Part shown: piece by piece, positions 6,142-11,241 of the stretch
How the letters are laid out: every line of letters starts with the position of its first letter
Numbering within the stretch: the first letter of the stretch is position 1
NCBI GenBank assembly: GCA_964544115.1
Contig: CAZJBP010000111.1
Span: 1-12,394, forward strand
From: CAZJBP01 sp964544115
GTDB taxonomy: Bacteria; Verrucomicrobiota; Kiritimatiellia; UBA8416; JADHWI01
Direction of reading: 5' to 3'
DNA length: 12,394 nucleotides
Notes under the pieces: model-generated
The model's input: only the letters and a program-made list of their open reading frames with translations
Databases searched by the model: none
Told to the model about the DNA's origin: nothing
Program-made: the position numbers and the translations under genes

Positions 6142-6418
6142 TCGCAACCGGGAGAGGCTGGCGACGCTGCCGCCGGCCGGCGGCGGCGGATGCCACCCCG
6201 CGCTTCTGGGAGTGGCATCCCGTTGTGTCACCATCGGGATTTCCGTGGGTGACATCTTCCGCGACCAGCGGGAGCGGGTCCACGGGTCGCTCGTCGCGCC
6301 GCGCCTCGACGGTCACGGCGCCCTGCGCCGGACCGTCGAGGCGGGCCAGACGGATGCCTGTGGGGGCCTGGGCGCGGGTGTCGAGCGGCTGATGGCTAGA
6401 GAGGGGGTGGAGGCGTGA
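6113..6418 (+). CDS. hypothetical protein ending in a motif shared with the upstream HTH gene
   Basis: This 101-residue protein is not recognised. The ATG at 6113 is chosen because AAGGAG lies at 6100-6105 with a 7-base spacer, an ideal ribosome binding site inside the previous gene. Codon third positions are strongly GC-biased, supporting coding. Its last residues (VERLMAREGVEA) resemble the end of the HTH protein at 4917-5243 (VDRLMAGEGGEA), so it could derive from a degraded copy of that gene whose HTH core is gone. Its stop overlaps the next start as GTGA, so translation of the ParB-Spo11 gene is probably coupled to it. Confidence 0.6.
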   Translation: MATITHPLFDRNRERLATLPPAGGGGCHPALLGVASRCVTIGISVGDIFRDQRERVHGSLVAPRLDGHGALRRTVEAGQTDACGGLGAGVERLMAREGVEA

Positions 6419-7842
6419 CCGCTCTACCCCGACCCTTGCCGGAGGCTGCAGGCGAAAAGCTGGACCTCGTGGTGAACGTCCCGATCGAGGCGGTGAACCC
6501 TGCGCCGGAGAACGATGCCGTCTACCAGGCCTTCGACACCCGCAACGCGGATGACAAAGCCCTGTACGAAAGCGTGAAGAAACACGGCGTTCTGGAGGCG
6601 CTAACGGTATCCTCGGACGGCTTCATACTGTCCGGACACCGGCGCCACTGGGCCGCTGTGATGGCCAGATTGGGACATGTCCCGATTCGGCGCGTGGATG
6701 TTGTTCTCGGGGATCTTCCAGCCGACGAACGGTTGCGTGTTCTGACCATGCACAACCTCCAGCGCTGCAAGAGCGTAGAGGAACAAGCCCGCGAGGAAAT
6801 GGTTCGGGTCTGCCCCAAAGACGCGTTCCGCAGACTGCGCGAGCGATTGCACGGGAAGTTGGCCGCAGCCTACGAGCGATCGCTGCCGACCATGAGCATC
6901 GAGGGGCAGACGGCGCGTGCGTCGATCAGCGCGGCGAAGATGGAGTTCCTCGACGCTCTGCGGCGCGAGGTTGAAGCGCGGCGGGCGTATTGGCCGTTGT
7001 CGGTTCGGCAGATCCACTACGCGCTGCTGAATAGCCCGCCGCTGCGGCACGTCGGTAAGCGGAAGTCGCGCTATCGGAACGACCGGGGGTCGTACAAAGA
7101 TCTGTGCGATTTGTGCGCTCGTGCGCGGTTGGCCATGAAAATTCCATGGTCGGCGGTCGCCGACGAGACGCGGCCCGTCGAACTGTGGGGTTCTCATTCG
7201 ACGGTTGCTGAGTACGTGGCGGCGGAAGCGCGCAGTCTGTTGGGCTACTATCGGCGGGATCTGATGCAGGGGCAGCCCCAGCACGTCGAGATCGTGTGCG
7301 AGAAGAACACGGTTGCGGATATCGTGCGCCGCGTGGCGTCCGACTACTGCATTCCGGTCACTTCCGGGCGGGGTTACTGCAGCCTCGAACCCCGCCGGCA
7401 GATGGCCGAACGACTGCTTGCGAGCGGCAAATTGGGACATGTCCTGATTCTCGTCTCGGACTGCGACCCGGATGGTGACGAAATCGCGGCCAGCATGGCC
7501 CGGTCGATGCGCGATGACTTCGGGGTTTGGAGCATCGCGGCGGTCCGCGCGGCGCTCACGCCCGAGCAGGCCGTCGAGTTGAACCTGCCGCCGAACACGG
7601 ATGCCAAGACCAGTTCGCCGCAGTTCAAGAAGTACATGGAGAGGCACGGCACCCGTGCCTCGTACGAACTCGAGGCTTTGAGCCCGGACGTGCTGGCCGA
7701 AATCGTGCGGCAGACCATCGAAAGCGTGATCGACATGGCGGTATACCGTCAAGAGGTCGAAGCGTGGGAAGAGGAATCGGCCGAACTGGAAGTCATCCGC
7801 CAGCGCGCGGTGGCCGCCGTTCTTGGGAAGCATGGCAATTGA
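6415..7842 (+). CDS. ParB-N domain fused to a Spo11/topoisomerase VI-A-like protein
   Basis: The 475-residue protein joins two modules. Residues 18-120 look like a ParB/sulfiredoxin N-terminal domain: VNVPIEAVNPAP, then ILSGHRRHWAAVMARLG with the GHRR box at 74-77, and a TMHNLQRCKSVEEQAREE tail. Residues 170-440 look like the topoisomerase VI-A/Spo11 core. A winged-helix segment PLSVRQIHYALLN places Y202 at the catalytic tyrosine position. It is followed by a TOPRIM domain with E296 (VEIVCEKNT), a SGRGYCSL stretch (317-324) and the metal-binding D-C-D-P-D-G-D (349-355). Such proteins cut DNA through a tyrosine phosphodiester. No B-subunit ATPase is encoded nearby, as in stand-alone mobile-element 'Mini-A' forms. 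It starts at GTG 6415, coupled to the previous gene. Its cellular role is unknown; partition or replication-end processing is inference. Confidence 0.8.
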   Translation: MTALPRPLPEAAGEKLDLVVNVPIEAVNPAPENDAVYQAFDTRNADDKALYESVKKHGVLEALTVSSDGFILSGHRRHWAAVMARLGHVPIRRVDVVLGDLPADERLRVLTMHNLQRCKSVEEQAREEMVRVCPKDAFRRLRERLHGKLAAAYERSLPTMSIEGQTARASISAAKMEFLDALRREVEARRAYWPLSVRQIHYALLNSPPLRHVGKRKSRYRNDRGSYKDLCDLCARARLAMKIPWSAVADETRPVELWGSHSTVAEYVAAEARSLLGYYRRDLMQGQPQHVEIVCEKNTVADIVRRVASDYCIPVTSGRGYCSLEPRRQMAERLLASGKLGHVLILVSDCDPDGDEIAASMARSMRDDFGVWSIAAVRAALTPEQAVELNLPPNTDAKTSSPQFKKYMERHGTRASYELEALSPDVLAEIVRQTIESVIDMAVYRQEVEAWEEESAELEVIRQRAVAAVLGKHGN

Positions 7843-7856
7843 GTCAAACGTCTCTA

Positions 7857-7877
7857 CCCGGCGCTGATCCCGCCGGG
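7857..7877. repeat. hairpin after the ParB-Spo11 gene
   Basis: CCCGGCG (7857-7863) pairs with CGCCGGG (7871-7877) around a 7-base loop. It lies 15 bases after the stop codon and is followed at once by a longer hairpin. No T run follows, so it is not a typical intrinsic terminator. Confidence 0.6.
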
Positions 7878-7884
7878 GAGTCCT

Positions 7885-7914
7885 GGCCGGTGGCGGCCTA
7901 CCCCGCCACCGGCC
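7885..7914. repeat. 12-bp perfect hairpin between genes
   Basis: GGCCGGTGGCGG (7885-7896) and CCGCCACCGGCC (7903-7914) form a perfect 12-bp stem with loop CCTACC. Together with the preceding hairpin it fills the gap before the initiator-like gene, and it disfavours a TTG start at 7839 for that gene. Confidence 0.7.
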
Positions 7915-7937
7915 GGGCAAAGGTAGGAGTGATGAGG

Positions 7938-8714
7938 ATGACGAGGGAAGACAGGTTGGGTCGTCAAGCGGAGCCGCGAGGCGACGGCGGTCGTGCAACA
8001 GAGCGCACAGAGTGTGGGCCGGAAAGTGTGACAGAGTTACGGAGCTTACGGAGGCTTACTGAGTTACCAGGGGATCCGAGCAAATCCGTTAGCTCTGTAT
8101 GCTCGGTAAACTCCGTATGCTCTGTTGACTCCGTACGCTCCGTTCACTCCGTACACTCTGTTCACTCTGTTGTACGGGATACGCTCCCTGAAAGCGCGGA
8201 AGGCTGGCGGGCCAGTCTGTTCAGGTTCACGAGGGCGCTGAAGCACGACTTGGGGATGAACGGCGCCAACATGACGGAGGTCCGGCCACACGTCGAGCAG
8301 TGGTACAGCGAGGCCAGCGGGATCATTGGCGACACCCCGTTCTCGGATGTCTGGAGTGAGGTCATCACGGGCTGGAACCGTGCGAGGCTGCCCGCCTACT
8401 ATGACCCGCTGGGTGCAGCGCTTGCCACGGCGCAGCAGCAAGGGGATGTGCCGCCGCTGCCGGCGCGTGCCGGGTATGAGGAGCCGGCAGTCGCGTTGGC
8501 CTATCGTCTGCTGTTCTGGTTGGCCCTGGAAGACCGCAACTTCTTCATCTCCTGCCGCGCCCTGGCAGAGCGCCTTGGCGTCGACCACACGAAGGCCTGG
8601 CGCATCCTGAGGGTATTTGAGGCCGACGGCGTAATCGCGTGCCTGAAGCGCGGCAAGAGGCCAAAGGCGTCACGCTACCGGTGGACTGGCGGCGGCAATG
8701 GGGGTGCATCGTGA
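7938..8714 (+). CDS. winged-helix protein, replication initiator-like
   Basis: The 258-residue protein has a low-complexity N-terminal third and a globular C-terminal half. Residues 49-78 are ten consecutive x-S-V triplets encoded by 9-bp repeats. Residues 90-175 are helical (WRASLFRFTRALKHDLGM then WYSEASGIIG). Residues 186-250 look like a winged-helix domain: ALAYRLLFWLALEDRNFFIS, CRALAERLGVDHTKAWRILR, then a basic KRGKRPKASRYRW tail. The layout (DNA-binding initiator with repeats inside its own gene) recalls phage initiators such as lambda O, but no sequence family is recognised and the role is inferred. ATG 7938 is preferred because AGGAG at 7925-7929 lies 8 bases upstream; ATG 7932 and TTG 7839 are alternatives. 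The following small frame overlaps its stop codon. Confidence 0.65.
   Translation: MTREDRLGRQAEPRGDGGRATERTECGPESVTELRSLRRLTELPGDPSKSVSSVCSVNSVCSVDSVRSVHSVHSVHSVVRDTLPESAEGWRASLFRFTRALKHDLGMNGANMTEVRPHVEQWYSEASGIIGDTPFSDVWSEVITGWNRARLPAYYDPLGAALATAQQQGDVPPLPARAGYEEPAVALAYRLLFWLALEDRNFFISCRALAERLGVDHTKAWRILRVFEADGVIACLKRGKRPKASRYRWTGGGNGGAS
7998..8171. repeat. inverted iteron-like repeat block inside a gene
   Basis: Six ACNGAG units on the plus strand start at 7998, 8007, 8031, 8039, 8048 and 8058. Ten tandem 9-bp units (NNC-TCN-GTW) follow at 8082-8171. The second set is the reverse complement of the first, so the block has two arms pointing at each other across about 20 bases. The segment 8031-8063 can pair with 8093-8125 as a long imperfect hairpin. 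Spacing of 9 bp, near one helical turn, fits a DNA-binding array. An origin role is inference. Confidence 0.75.
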
Positions 8715-8899
8715 TGAACGCCGGACTTCTCATGGCCTCGGGCGGAGAACCATGCCGGAAGCCATGCGGAAGCTGTGCCGGCCTGGTAAACGTCGGGGTG
8801 GGTGTGGCCGATGCGTCAGGGTGTGACTTGATCACACCCTGGTGTGCTGTTTCCATGCTCTTCGGGCGCCTTCCCCGTCCTGCGGTCAGGTCTCGTTAA
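8714..8899 (+). CDS. possible small cysteine-containing protein
   Basis: A 61-residue frame starts at ATG 8714, overlapping the previous stop (TGATG), with GGGGGTG about 8 bases upstream. It contains C-R-K-P-C-G-S-C (residues 14-21), which could bind metal, but nothing else is recognisable. Its second half runs through two palindromes (8817 and 8885) and stops inside the second. It may be real and coupled to the initiator-like gene, or it may be a chance frame over a non-coding array. Confidence 0.35.
   Translation: MNAGLLMASGGEPCRKPCGSCAGLVNVGVGVADASGCDLITPWCAVSMLFGRLPRPAVRSR
8817..8841. repeat. palindrome 1 of the array
   Basis: CAGGGTGTGA and TCACACCCTG form a perfect 10-bp stem around loop CTTGA. 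Confidence 0.8.
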
Positions 8900-8911
8900 A
8901 CGAGACCTGAC
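8885..8911. repeat. palindrome 2 of the array
   Basis: GTCAGGTCTCGTT (8885-8897) and AACGAGACCTGAC (8899-8911) are perfect 13-bp arms with one central base. With no room for a loop this is better read as a double-strand binding palindrome, or as a cruciform with a few unpaired central bases. Confidence 0.85.
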
Positions 8912-8940
8912 TTGGGTGGTCGTCTCCTGCGGCGCACGGC

Positions 8941-8963
8941 CAGGTGCGGGATTCCCGCACCTG
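8941..8963. repeat. palindrome 3 of the array
   Basis: CAGGTGCGGGA and TCCCGCACCTG are perfect 11-bp arms with one central base. The outer half CAGGTGCGG is shared with palindrome 5. Confidence 0.85.
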
Positions 8964-8994
8964 AGCCGGGCGGGATGGGATGCGGCTGGGGGTT

Positions 8995-9019
8995 CAACCT
9001 GTGATCCGATCACAGGTTG
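8995..9019. repeat. palindrome 4 of the array
   Basis: CAACCTGTGAT (8995-9005) and ATCACAGGTTG (9009-9019) are perfect 11-bp arms around CCG. The CCTG and CAGG halves are in the opposite order to the other four. Confidence 0.85.
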
Positions 9020-9137
9020 GTGCTCGTCATCCTGCCTGCGCCGCATACGAGGGTTGTGGTCTTCGGGTTGTCCAAGGCGACAAAGGCGCCAGGCAAAGCA
9101 GGTTGCCCTTGCCGGGGCATGCGAGTCGGGCTCGGGT

Positions 9138-9162
9138 TCAGGTGCGGTTTAACCGCACCTGA
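9138..9162. repeat. palindrome 5 of the array
   Basis: TCAGGTGCGGTT (9138-9149) and AACCGCACCTGA (9151-9162) are perfect 12-bp arms with one central base. It lies 118 bases after palindrome 4, roughly twice the usual interval, with no clear palindrome between them. Confidence 0.85.
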
Positions 9163-9392
9163 TCTTCTGTTTCTCCATCGACATCAAGTGGGGTCTGGGA
9201 CCCACAAAACAGGTGAAGAACAAGGCGAGATTGGGGCATTATGGCGGTAAATAGCAGTGTTTCCCAAAGCTTTCGGTCGATAACCATGATGGTCGGTTCT
9301 TGGCGTTACGCGTTGCGGGATAAAAGGTTACGCACGTAATCGCCGAATAATGTTCAAGGGAAAACAAGGCGCGGAGCGGTACGCGAGGCGGG

Positions 9393-9421
9393 GGCCCCGG
9401 CCCGGCGACGGGCCTGGGGCC
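9393..9421. repeat. strong hairpin with GCGA tetraloop
   Basis: GGCCCCGGCCCG (9393-9404) pairs with CGGGCC-T-GGGGCC (9409-9421) with one bulged T, closed by GCGA, a GNRA-type tetraloop if transcribed. Confidence 0.7.
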
Positions 9422-9435
9422 AGCGTAGCGGGCGA

Positions 9436-9448
9436 CCGGCTTAGCCGG
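9436..9448. repeat. triloop hairpin (TTA)
   Basis: CCGGC-TTA-GCCGG. This belongs to the GC-(G/T)TA-GC hairpin family found repeatedly from here to 12.3 kb. Confidence 0.6.
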
Positions 9449-9469
9449 GAGCGGCCGCGGAGATCGCCG

Positions 9470-9484
9470 GCCGGCGTAGCCGGC
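9470..9484. repeat. triloop hairpin (GTA)
   Basis: GCCGGC-GTA-GCCGGC, a perfect 6-bp stem. It lies 27 bases before the GTG start of the next gene. Confidence 0.65.
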
Positions 9485-9510
9485 GGCGGGAAAGAGATCG
9501 GGGGGTAGCG

Positions 9511-9846
9511 GTGAAGGAACGCGGGGAGATGGCTCGGGAGGCGAGGCAGATCGCGGCGGAGCATGGCGTGAGCCTGCGGCAGGCGTACCGGTATGCGGCA
9601 GCCGGGCGGGTGCCGTCGGAGACCGTCCGGGTCGGCCTCGATAACCGGCGGTATCATGTGCGACTGCGGGAGTGTGCCCGTGATCCTGTGGAAGTGCGAC
9701 GTATCCGGTATGTCATAGCCGGTGTGAGCAAGCGTGCCGCCACACACGGTCTCCTGAAACCGGACCTGGCGGAGTTGGAGGCCGCAGCCACCCAGATGCA
9801 GGAACTGGTGACGTTCTGGCGAGAGCGCTTCGCCGCCGAGTCTTGA
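9511..9846 (+). CDS. hypothetical HTH-containing protein
   Basis: This 111-residue protein opens with a likely helix-turn-helix (AREARQIAAEHGVSLRQAYRYAAAGRVP, first helix near residue 8 and recognition helix near 21-30). It continues with a basic middle (RRYHVRLRECARDPVEVRRIRYV) and a C-terminal helix (LAELEAAATQMQELVTFWRERF). It starts at GTG 9511, 6 bases after a GGGGGGT stretch; in-frame ATG 9529 is an alternative. No specific family is recognised. The helix-turn-helix and arginine richness suggest DNA binding. It stands alone, with hairpin-rich DNA before it and a GTGACA-motif cluster after it, so it may bind one of these. That last point is inference. Confidence 0.65.
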   Translation: MKERGEMAREARQIAAEHGVSLRQAYRYAAAGRVPSETVRVGLDNRRYHVRLRECARDPVEVRRIRYVIAGVSKRAATHGLLKPDLAELEAAATQMQELVTFWRERFAAES

Positions 9847-9959
9847 GATCGTGTCACGTTGCAGCGGTTGCAGCCTGACATAATGACGGTATCCAGTGGC
9901 ACGGAGAGCCCGGGCCGCTACCGGGACAACGGGTTGTGACAGGTGAAAGGGAGTATGAG

Positions 9960-9975
9960 GGTGACACAATGGCGA
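9960..9975 (+). repeat. 16-bp direct repeat, copy 1
   Basis: GGTGACACAATGGCGA, identical to 10032-10047. It contains an ATG in the same position. The surroundings hold further GTGACA/TGTCAC half-sites near 9850, 9934 and 10005. Confidence 0.7.
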
Positions 9976-10031
9976 GGCGACGCCGGAAGCGGCATGCCCA
10001 ACTGTTGTGACACGTTACGGGTGCCATGGTA

Positions 10032-10047
10032 GGTGACACAATGGCGA
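10032..10047 (+). repeat. 16-bp direct repeat, copy 2
   Basis: Identical to 9960-9975, 72 bases downstream. AGGTGA inside it could act as a weak ribosome binding site for the ATG at 10041. Confidence 0.7.
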
Positions 10048-10120
10048 AATCCAAAGGCATTTGGCAGCGCGGCGACGCACGTAGGGCGGCGACCTGGGTG
10101 CGCTTGTGCAGCCAGGCGGA

Positions 10121-10151
10121 CGGCGTAGCCGGCGGGCACGCGCCGTAGGCG
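10121..10151. repeat. two short GTA-triloop hairpins
   Basis: CGGC-GTA-GCCG (10121-10131) and CGCC-GTA-GGCG (10141-10151) lie 9 bases apart. Both keep the GTA loop with C before and G after. Confidence 0.45.
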
Positions 10152-10208
10152 GGCAGGGGGAGAAGAGGATGGACGGGTGGTGTTTCGGGGCCCCAGCGGA
10201 ACCGGGCG

Positions 10209-10223
10209 TCCGGCGTAGCCGGA
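10209..10223. repeat. GTA-triloop hairpin
   Basis: TCCGGC-GTA-GCCGGA, a perfect 6-bp stem. Confidence 0.6.
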
Positions 10224-10252
10224 AGCGCGGTCCGCAGGGCTCCGGGCGGGGG

Positions 10253-10468
10253 CTACAGCGTTTCCTCGTACATCATGCCCAGGAGGTGGGTGTCGCCCAT
10301 GACCTGGATGCGGCCGACCTCCTGAACGTCGCGGGTGCCGGCCGGGAAGTAACCGGCGGGGTCCTTGAATTCCCGCAGGTCCTCGGCGTCGATCAGGTAG
10401 ACGGCGGCGGGGTTGCCGCCGCTGGGGATACGGGCTCGGATCAGTGCGTATTCTCGGGTTGCGCTCAT
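10253..10468 (-). CDS. small hypothetical protein of the radC cassette
   Basis: The 71-residue protein (MSATREYALIRARIPSGG start, GMMYEETL end) is not recognised. It is mixed alpha/beta in character with an acidic middle (LIDAEDLREFKD, residues 25-36). AAGGAG lies about 9 bases before the ATG at 10468, within a leader (AACAGCAAGGAGACAGAG) that resembles the radC leader (AACAGCAGGAGGAAAGG). It follows the phosphoribosyltransferase gene by 26 bases on the same strand, so it is probably the last gene of a three-gene unit. No function can be assigned. Confidence 0.65.
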   Translation of the reverse strand: MSATREYALIRARIPSGGNPAAVYLIDAEDLREFKDPAGYFPAGTRDVQEVGRIQVMGDTHLLGMMYEETL

Positions 10469-10494
10469 GGTCTCTGTCTCCTTGCTGTTGGGTT

Positions 10495-11192
10495 TTACTG
10501 CACGATCGGTCTGCGGCCTTCATCCGCCCAGACGATGCCGTCACCGAAGCCCAGCGCGGCGCGGGCGGCGGCGAGGGTGCTGCCGGTGGTGGCCATGTTG
10601 TCGATGAAGTAATACGCCGTGCCGGTCGCGGTCAGCGGACCGGCTACGCGGATGAAAGCGTGAGCGTCGGCGCGCAGGCCGGGCAGGCCGCGCTTGCGGC
10701 GGACGCATGAGGATTCCACGGGGTGCTTGCGGCCCACGGTCAACTTGACTTGGACTCGGCGCGCCGGATAGCGGCGGTGGACCTCGGCGGCGAGTTCGTT
10801 GGCGAATTGGCGGTTGGCGTCTGTGCTGCCGGTGCTGCTCGGGATCGGCATCAGGACAATGACCGTGCCGGGGGCCTCGGCGGCGTCGAGGAGCGGGGCG
10901 AGGTCGCGNNNNNNNNNNNNNNNNNNNNNNNNNNNNNNNNNNNNNNNNNNNNNNNNNNNNNNNNNNNNNNNNNNNNNNNNNNNNNNNNNNNNNNNNNNNN
11001 NNNNNNNNGGACAATGACCGTGCCGGGGGCCTCGGCGGCGTCGAGGAGCGGGGCGAGGTCGCGGGCGGCGGTCTCGCATGCCTCGGCGGTTGGGACCTTC
11101 AGGGCGTAGGCGATGCGGCGGACCTCCTGTTCTTCCGGCGTGAGCGGTCGGGCGCGGGGGCTGACGTACTTGTGGGCGGAGATGATGTTCAT
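10495..11192 (-). CDS. orphan phosphoribosyltransferase-domain protein (split by a scaffold gap)
   Basis: The C-terminal part contains a type I phosphoribosyltransferase PRPP loop, YYFIDNMATTGST, preceded by a hydrophobic strand and followed by a helix (LAAARAALG). The N-terminal part starts at ATG 11192 (MNIISAHKYVSPRARPLTPE). The 100-N gap at 10909-11008 and the two identical 55-base flanks put the halves in different frames. Removing the gap and one flank (155 bases) restores a continuous 180-residue protein joined at GTVIV-LMPIPSSTG. A classical D-D acidic pair is replaced by D-N before the loop. Family members act on nucleobases or serve as ComF-like competence proteins; ComF zinc cysteines are absent. 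The substrate is unknown. It lies between radC and a small gene. The ribosome binding site is weak. Confidence 0.7.
10854..10908. repeat. contig-end duplicate, left copy
   Basis: These 55 bases are identical to 11009-11063 on the other side of the N run. This is the signature of two contigs sharing an unmerged overlap rather than a biological repeat. Confidence 0.9.
10909..11008. other. 100-N scaffold gap
   Basis: Exactly 100 N bases, the conventional length for a gap of unknown size. Confidence 0.99.
11009..11063. repeat. contig-end duplicate, right copy
   Basis: Identical to 10854-10908; see the left copy. Confidence 0.9.
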
Positions 11193-11203
11193 GGGGATGG
11201 GTC

Positions 11204-11233
11204 CAGAGTTACAGGGTGCAGAGTTACAGGGTG
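11204..11233. repeat. 15-bp tandem repeat between radC and the next gene
   Basis: CAGAGTTACAGGGTG occurs twice in a row (11204-11218 and 11219-11233), in the 49 bases between the radC stop and the next start. AGAGTTAC also occurs in the iteron-like block at 8033-8040. Confidence 0.75.
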
Positions 11234-11241
11234 CGAGGAGT

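Larger units (their letters stand above)
9163..9510. other. gene-free stretch, AT-richer then GC-rich hairpins
   Basis: Bases 9240-9360 are noticeably less GC-rich than the surroundings and hold ACCATGATGGT (9281-9291) and two GTTACGC copies near 9305 and 9328. Bases 9393-9490 switch to very GC-rich stacked hairpins. A 32-codon frame at 9241-9339 has no good ribosome binding site. It may be a control or origin region, or may encode a structured RNA. Confidence 0.4.
9847..10252. other. intergenic region with GTGACA motifs and hairpins
   Basis: No convincing gene is present between the HTH protein and the minus-strand cassette. The left half holds clustered GTGACA/TGTCAC motifs and a 16-bp direct repeat. 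The right half holds three GTA-triloop hairpins. Two very short frames (13 and 35 codons) start at the ATG inside the direct repeats. Confidence 0.5.

Noticed and set aside
6601..7998. 465-codon minus-strand frame
   Set aside because: It is antisense to the ParB-Spo11 gene, whose motifs are unambiguous.
8082..9162. CRISPR array
   Set aside because: The 9-bp units have no spacers, and the palindromes are not copies of one repeat.
7857..9162. Intrinsic terminators
   Set aside because: None of the strong hairpins is followed by a T run.
9241..9339. 32-codon plus-strand frame (MAVNSSVSQSF start)
   Set aside because: It has no good ribosome binding site and no recognisable features.
9918..10544. 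208-codon minus-strand frame
   Set aside because: It crosses the direct repeats and hairpins and overlaps the small gene at 10253-10468, which has a good ribosome binding site.
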